Source of the DNA: Patescibacteria group bacterium
Lineage (GTDB): Bacteria > Patescibacteriota > Minisyncoccia > Phycocordibacterales > JACZSL01
NCBI GenBank assembly: GCA_022561335.1
Contig: JADFRL010000005.1
Location: forward strand, 1-46,812
Reading direction: 5' to 3'
Length of the DNA: 46,812 bases
Below the pieces are notes generated by a model, which saw only the letters and a list, made by a program, of their open reading frames with translations, did no database searches and was not told the origin of the DNA. The translations under genes and the position numbers were made by a program. The stretch's first letter is position 1. The number at the start of each line of letters is the position of its first letter. Shown here piece after piece: positions 46,111 through 46,812 of this stretch.

Positions 46111-46812
46111 ATACCAACACTTCTTCCGTCTGACGTAAAAACTATTCTGCCACTTTCGGCAGTGTTAATTGTTTCAACCTCAAATTGTTTTAGTATGTCT
46201 ATAACTTCCTCGTGTGGATGCCCGTAGCGATTGTCCTTGCCTGCAGAGATAACTGCATACTGCGGCGACGTGATACCGATGAATGATTCATCGCTTGAAG
46301 TTTTGGAGCCGTGATGACCTACTTTTAGAACATCACTTTCCAGACTCTTCCCCATTACGGAAAATAAATATTTCTCAATGCTTTTTGGTGAATCTCCCAT
46401 TAGAAGAAATTTAGTGTCACCATATACTAATTGAGCAACAATTGACGCCGTGTTGCTTTCTACCTCAGCCACATCCCTATCAGGAAACAAAATAGTTAAA
46501 TATACGCCGCCTCCAAGCATTAATTTCATTCCCCGCCGCGCAAGAACTATTTTTATATCTTGCTCGGCAGTTATTTCTTCAAGTGCTCTGTACGCTCCTG
46601 TATCGTTTGCATTCCCCGATTCAAGAAACATATCAACGGCGTAATTGTTGAGTACGTCAGGAAGTCCTCCAATATGATCCTTATCCGGGTGCGTTGCGAT
46701 AACTACATCAATTGAACGGTCGTAAAATGGCATCACTTTTGAAAGTTCCCTGAGTACTCCTCTCCCCGAACCTCCATCGATAAGTACCTGGTTGCCGCTC
46801 GGCGCCTCAATG
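46101..46812 (-). CDS. ComEC/Rec2-type metallo-beta-lactamase domain, 5' part outside window
   Basis: The reading frame runs past the window edge: before the track Met are codons for IEAPSGNQVLIDGGSGRGVL, a standard start of the ComEC C-terminal domain. The metal motif is THPDKDHIGGLPDVL, followed by FLMGDSPKSIEKYLF and VLKVGHHGSKTSSDE. No membrane segments are in the part seen. ComEC draws one DNA strand into the cell during transformation, and its C-terminal domain may act as nuclease; stand-alone domains of this type also exist, so the full gene must be seen. Confidence 0.85.
   Translation of the reverse strand, partial: IEAPSGNQVLIDGGSGRGVLRELSKVMPFYDRSIDVVIATHPDKDHIGGLPDVLNNYAVDMFLESGNANDTGAYRALEEITAEQDIKIVLARRGMKLMLGGGVYLTILFPDRDVAEVESNTASIVAQLVYGDTKFLLMGDSPKSIEKYLFSVMGKSLESDVLKVGHHGSKTSSDESFIGITSPQYAVISAGKDNRYGHPHEEVIDILKQFEVETINTAESGRIVFTSDGRSVGIKK

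Noticed and set aside
1-46812. CRISPR array or tRNA genes
   Set aside because: No regularly spaced identical repeats, and no GGTTCGA-type T-arm with a matching acceptor stem, were seen on either strand; a tRNAscan run would be decisive.

Overview
ORGANISM. The window looks like a Candidate Phyla Radiation (Patescibacteria, probably Parcubacteria-type) chromosome. The S10/spc ribosomal-protein cluster is complete except that no uL30 gene lies between uS5 and uL15, a known CPR trait. Several ribosomal proteins carry lysine/alanine-rich or charged tails. Many genes have an enlarged CPR-style form (a roughly 200-residue NDK, beta-CASP nuclease, extracytoplasmic bactofilin-like protein). Base composition is moderately AT-rich and many genes lack a Shine-Dalgarno (SD) sequence. 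I assign no lower rank.

LAYOUT. 1-10.6 kb is an accessory region: a partial unknown gene, a PH-domain membrane protein, a DCC/lipase-maturation-factor fusion, a GC-richer 17-kDa-antigen-type lipoprotein, an AI-2E-family permease with a sugar-phosphate lactonase/isomerase homologue, a TlpA/CcdA thiol-redox pair, and an XRE regulator with its membrane partner. 10.7-12.1 kb is infC-rpmI-rplT. 12.1-16.5 kb holds a SLOG protein, a beta-CASP metallo-hydrolase, a small membrane protein, ndk and a structured-RNA candidate whose 3' part is duplicated against the end of map. 16.5-30.1 kb (minus strand) is the r-protein cluster L3-L4-L23-L2-S19-L22-S3-L16-L29-S17-L14-L24-L5-S14-S8-L6-L18-S5-L15-SecY-Adk-Map, interrupted between L5 and S14 by an inverted methyltransferase gene. 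30.3-37.8 kb is a roughly 7.7-kb accessory insertion that splits S10 from L3 (two-component system, PNPOx-like, NUDIX, second CcdA, bactofilin-like, TfoX-N, deaminase) and is rich in dispersed repeats. 37.8-43.9 kb is the str group S12-S7-EF-G-EF-Tu-S10 with two small additions. 44.1-46.8 kb holds an M50 protease, L28, purC and a ComEC-type metallo-beta-lactamase domain cut by the window edge.

HOW IT WORKS TOGETHER. The core is a translation and secretion superoperon. TlpA, two CcdA-like carriers and a DCC domain suggest extracytoplasmic thiol chemistry. The most unusual signal is regulatory. Many gaps upstream of genes, above all in the r-protein cluster, contain fold-back leaders: inverted-repeat arms around a variable interior (often with a -10-like box), and in three cases (S19, L14, L6) a second stem ending 3-7 nt before the start codon. 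The S19 and L14 stems have the same 20-nt loop and one compensatory base-pair change. A related set carries the 14-mer ATGAATCCCGTTAG, twice with the same 31-nt distance to a TGGACA-16-TATAGT promoter. Other genes appear to be leaderless, while four GC-richer and possibly acquired genes have SD sequences. All structural and promoter calls were made by eye, without folding or database searches.
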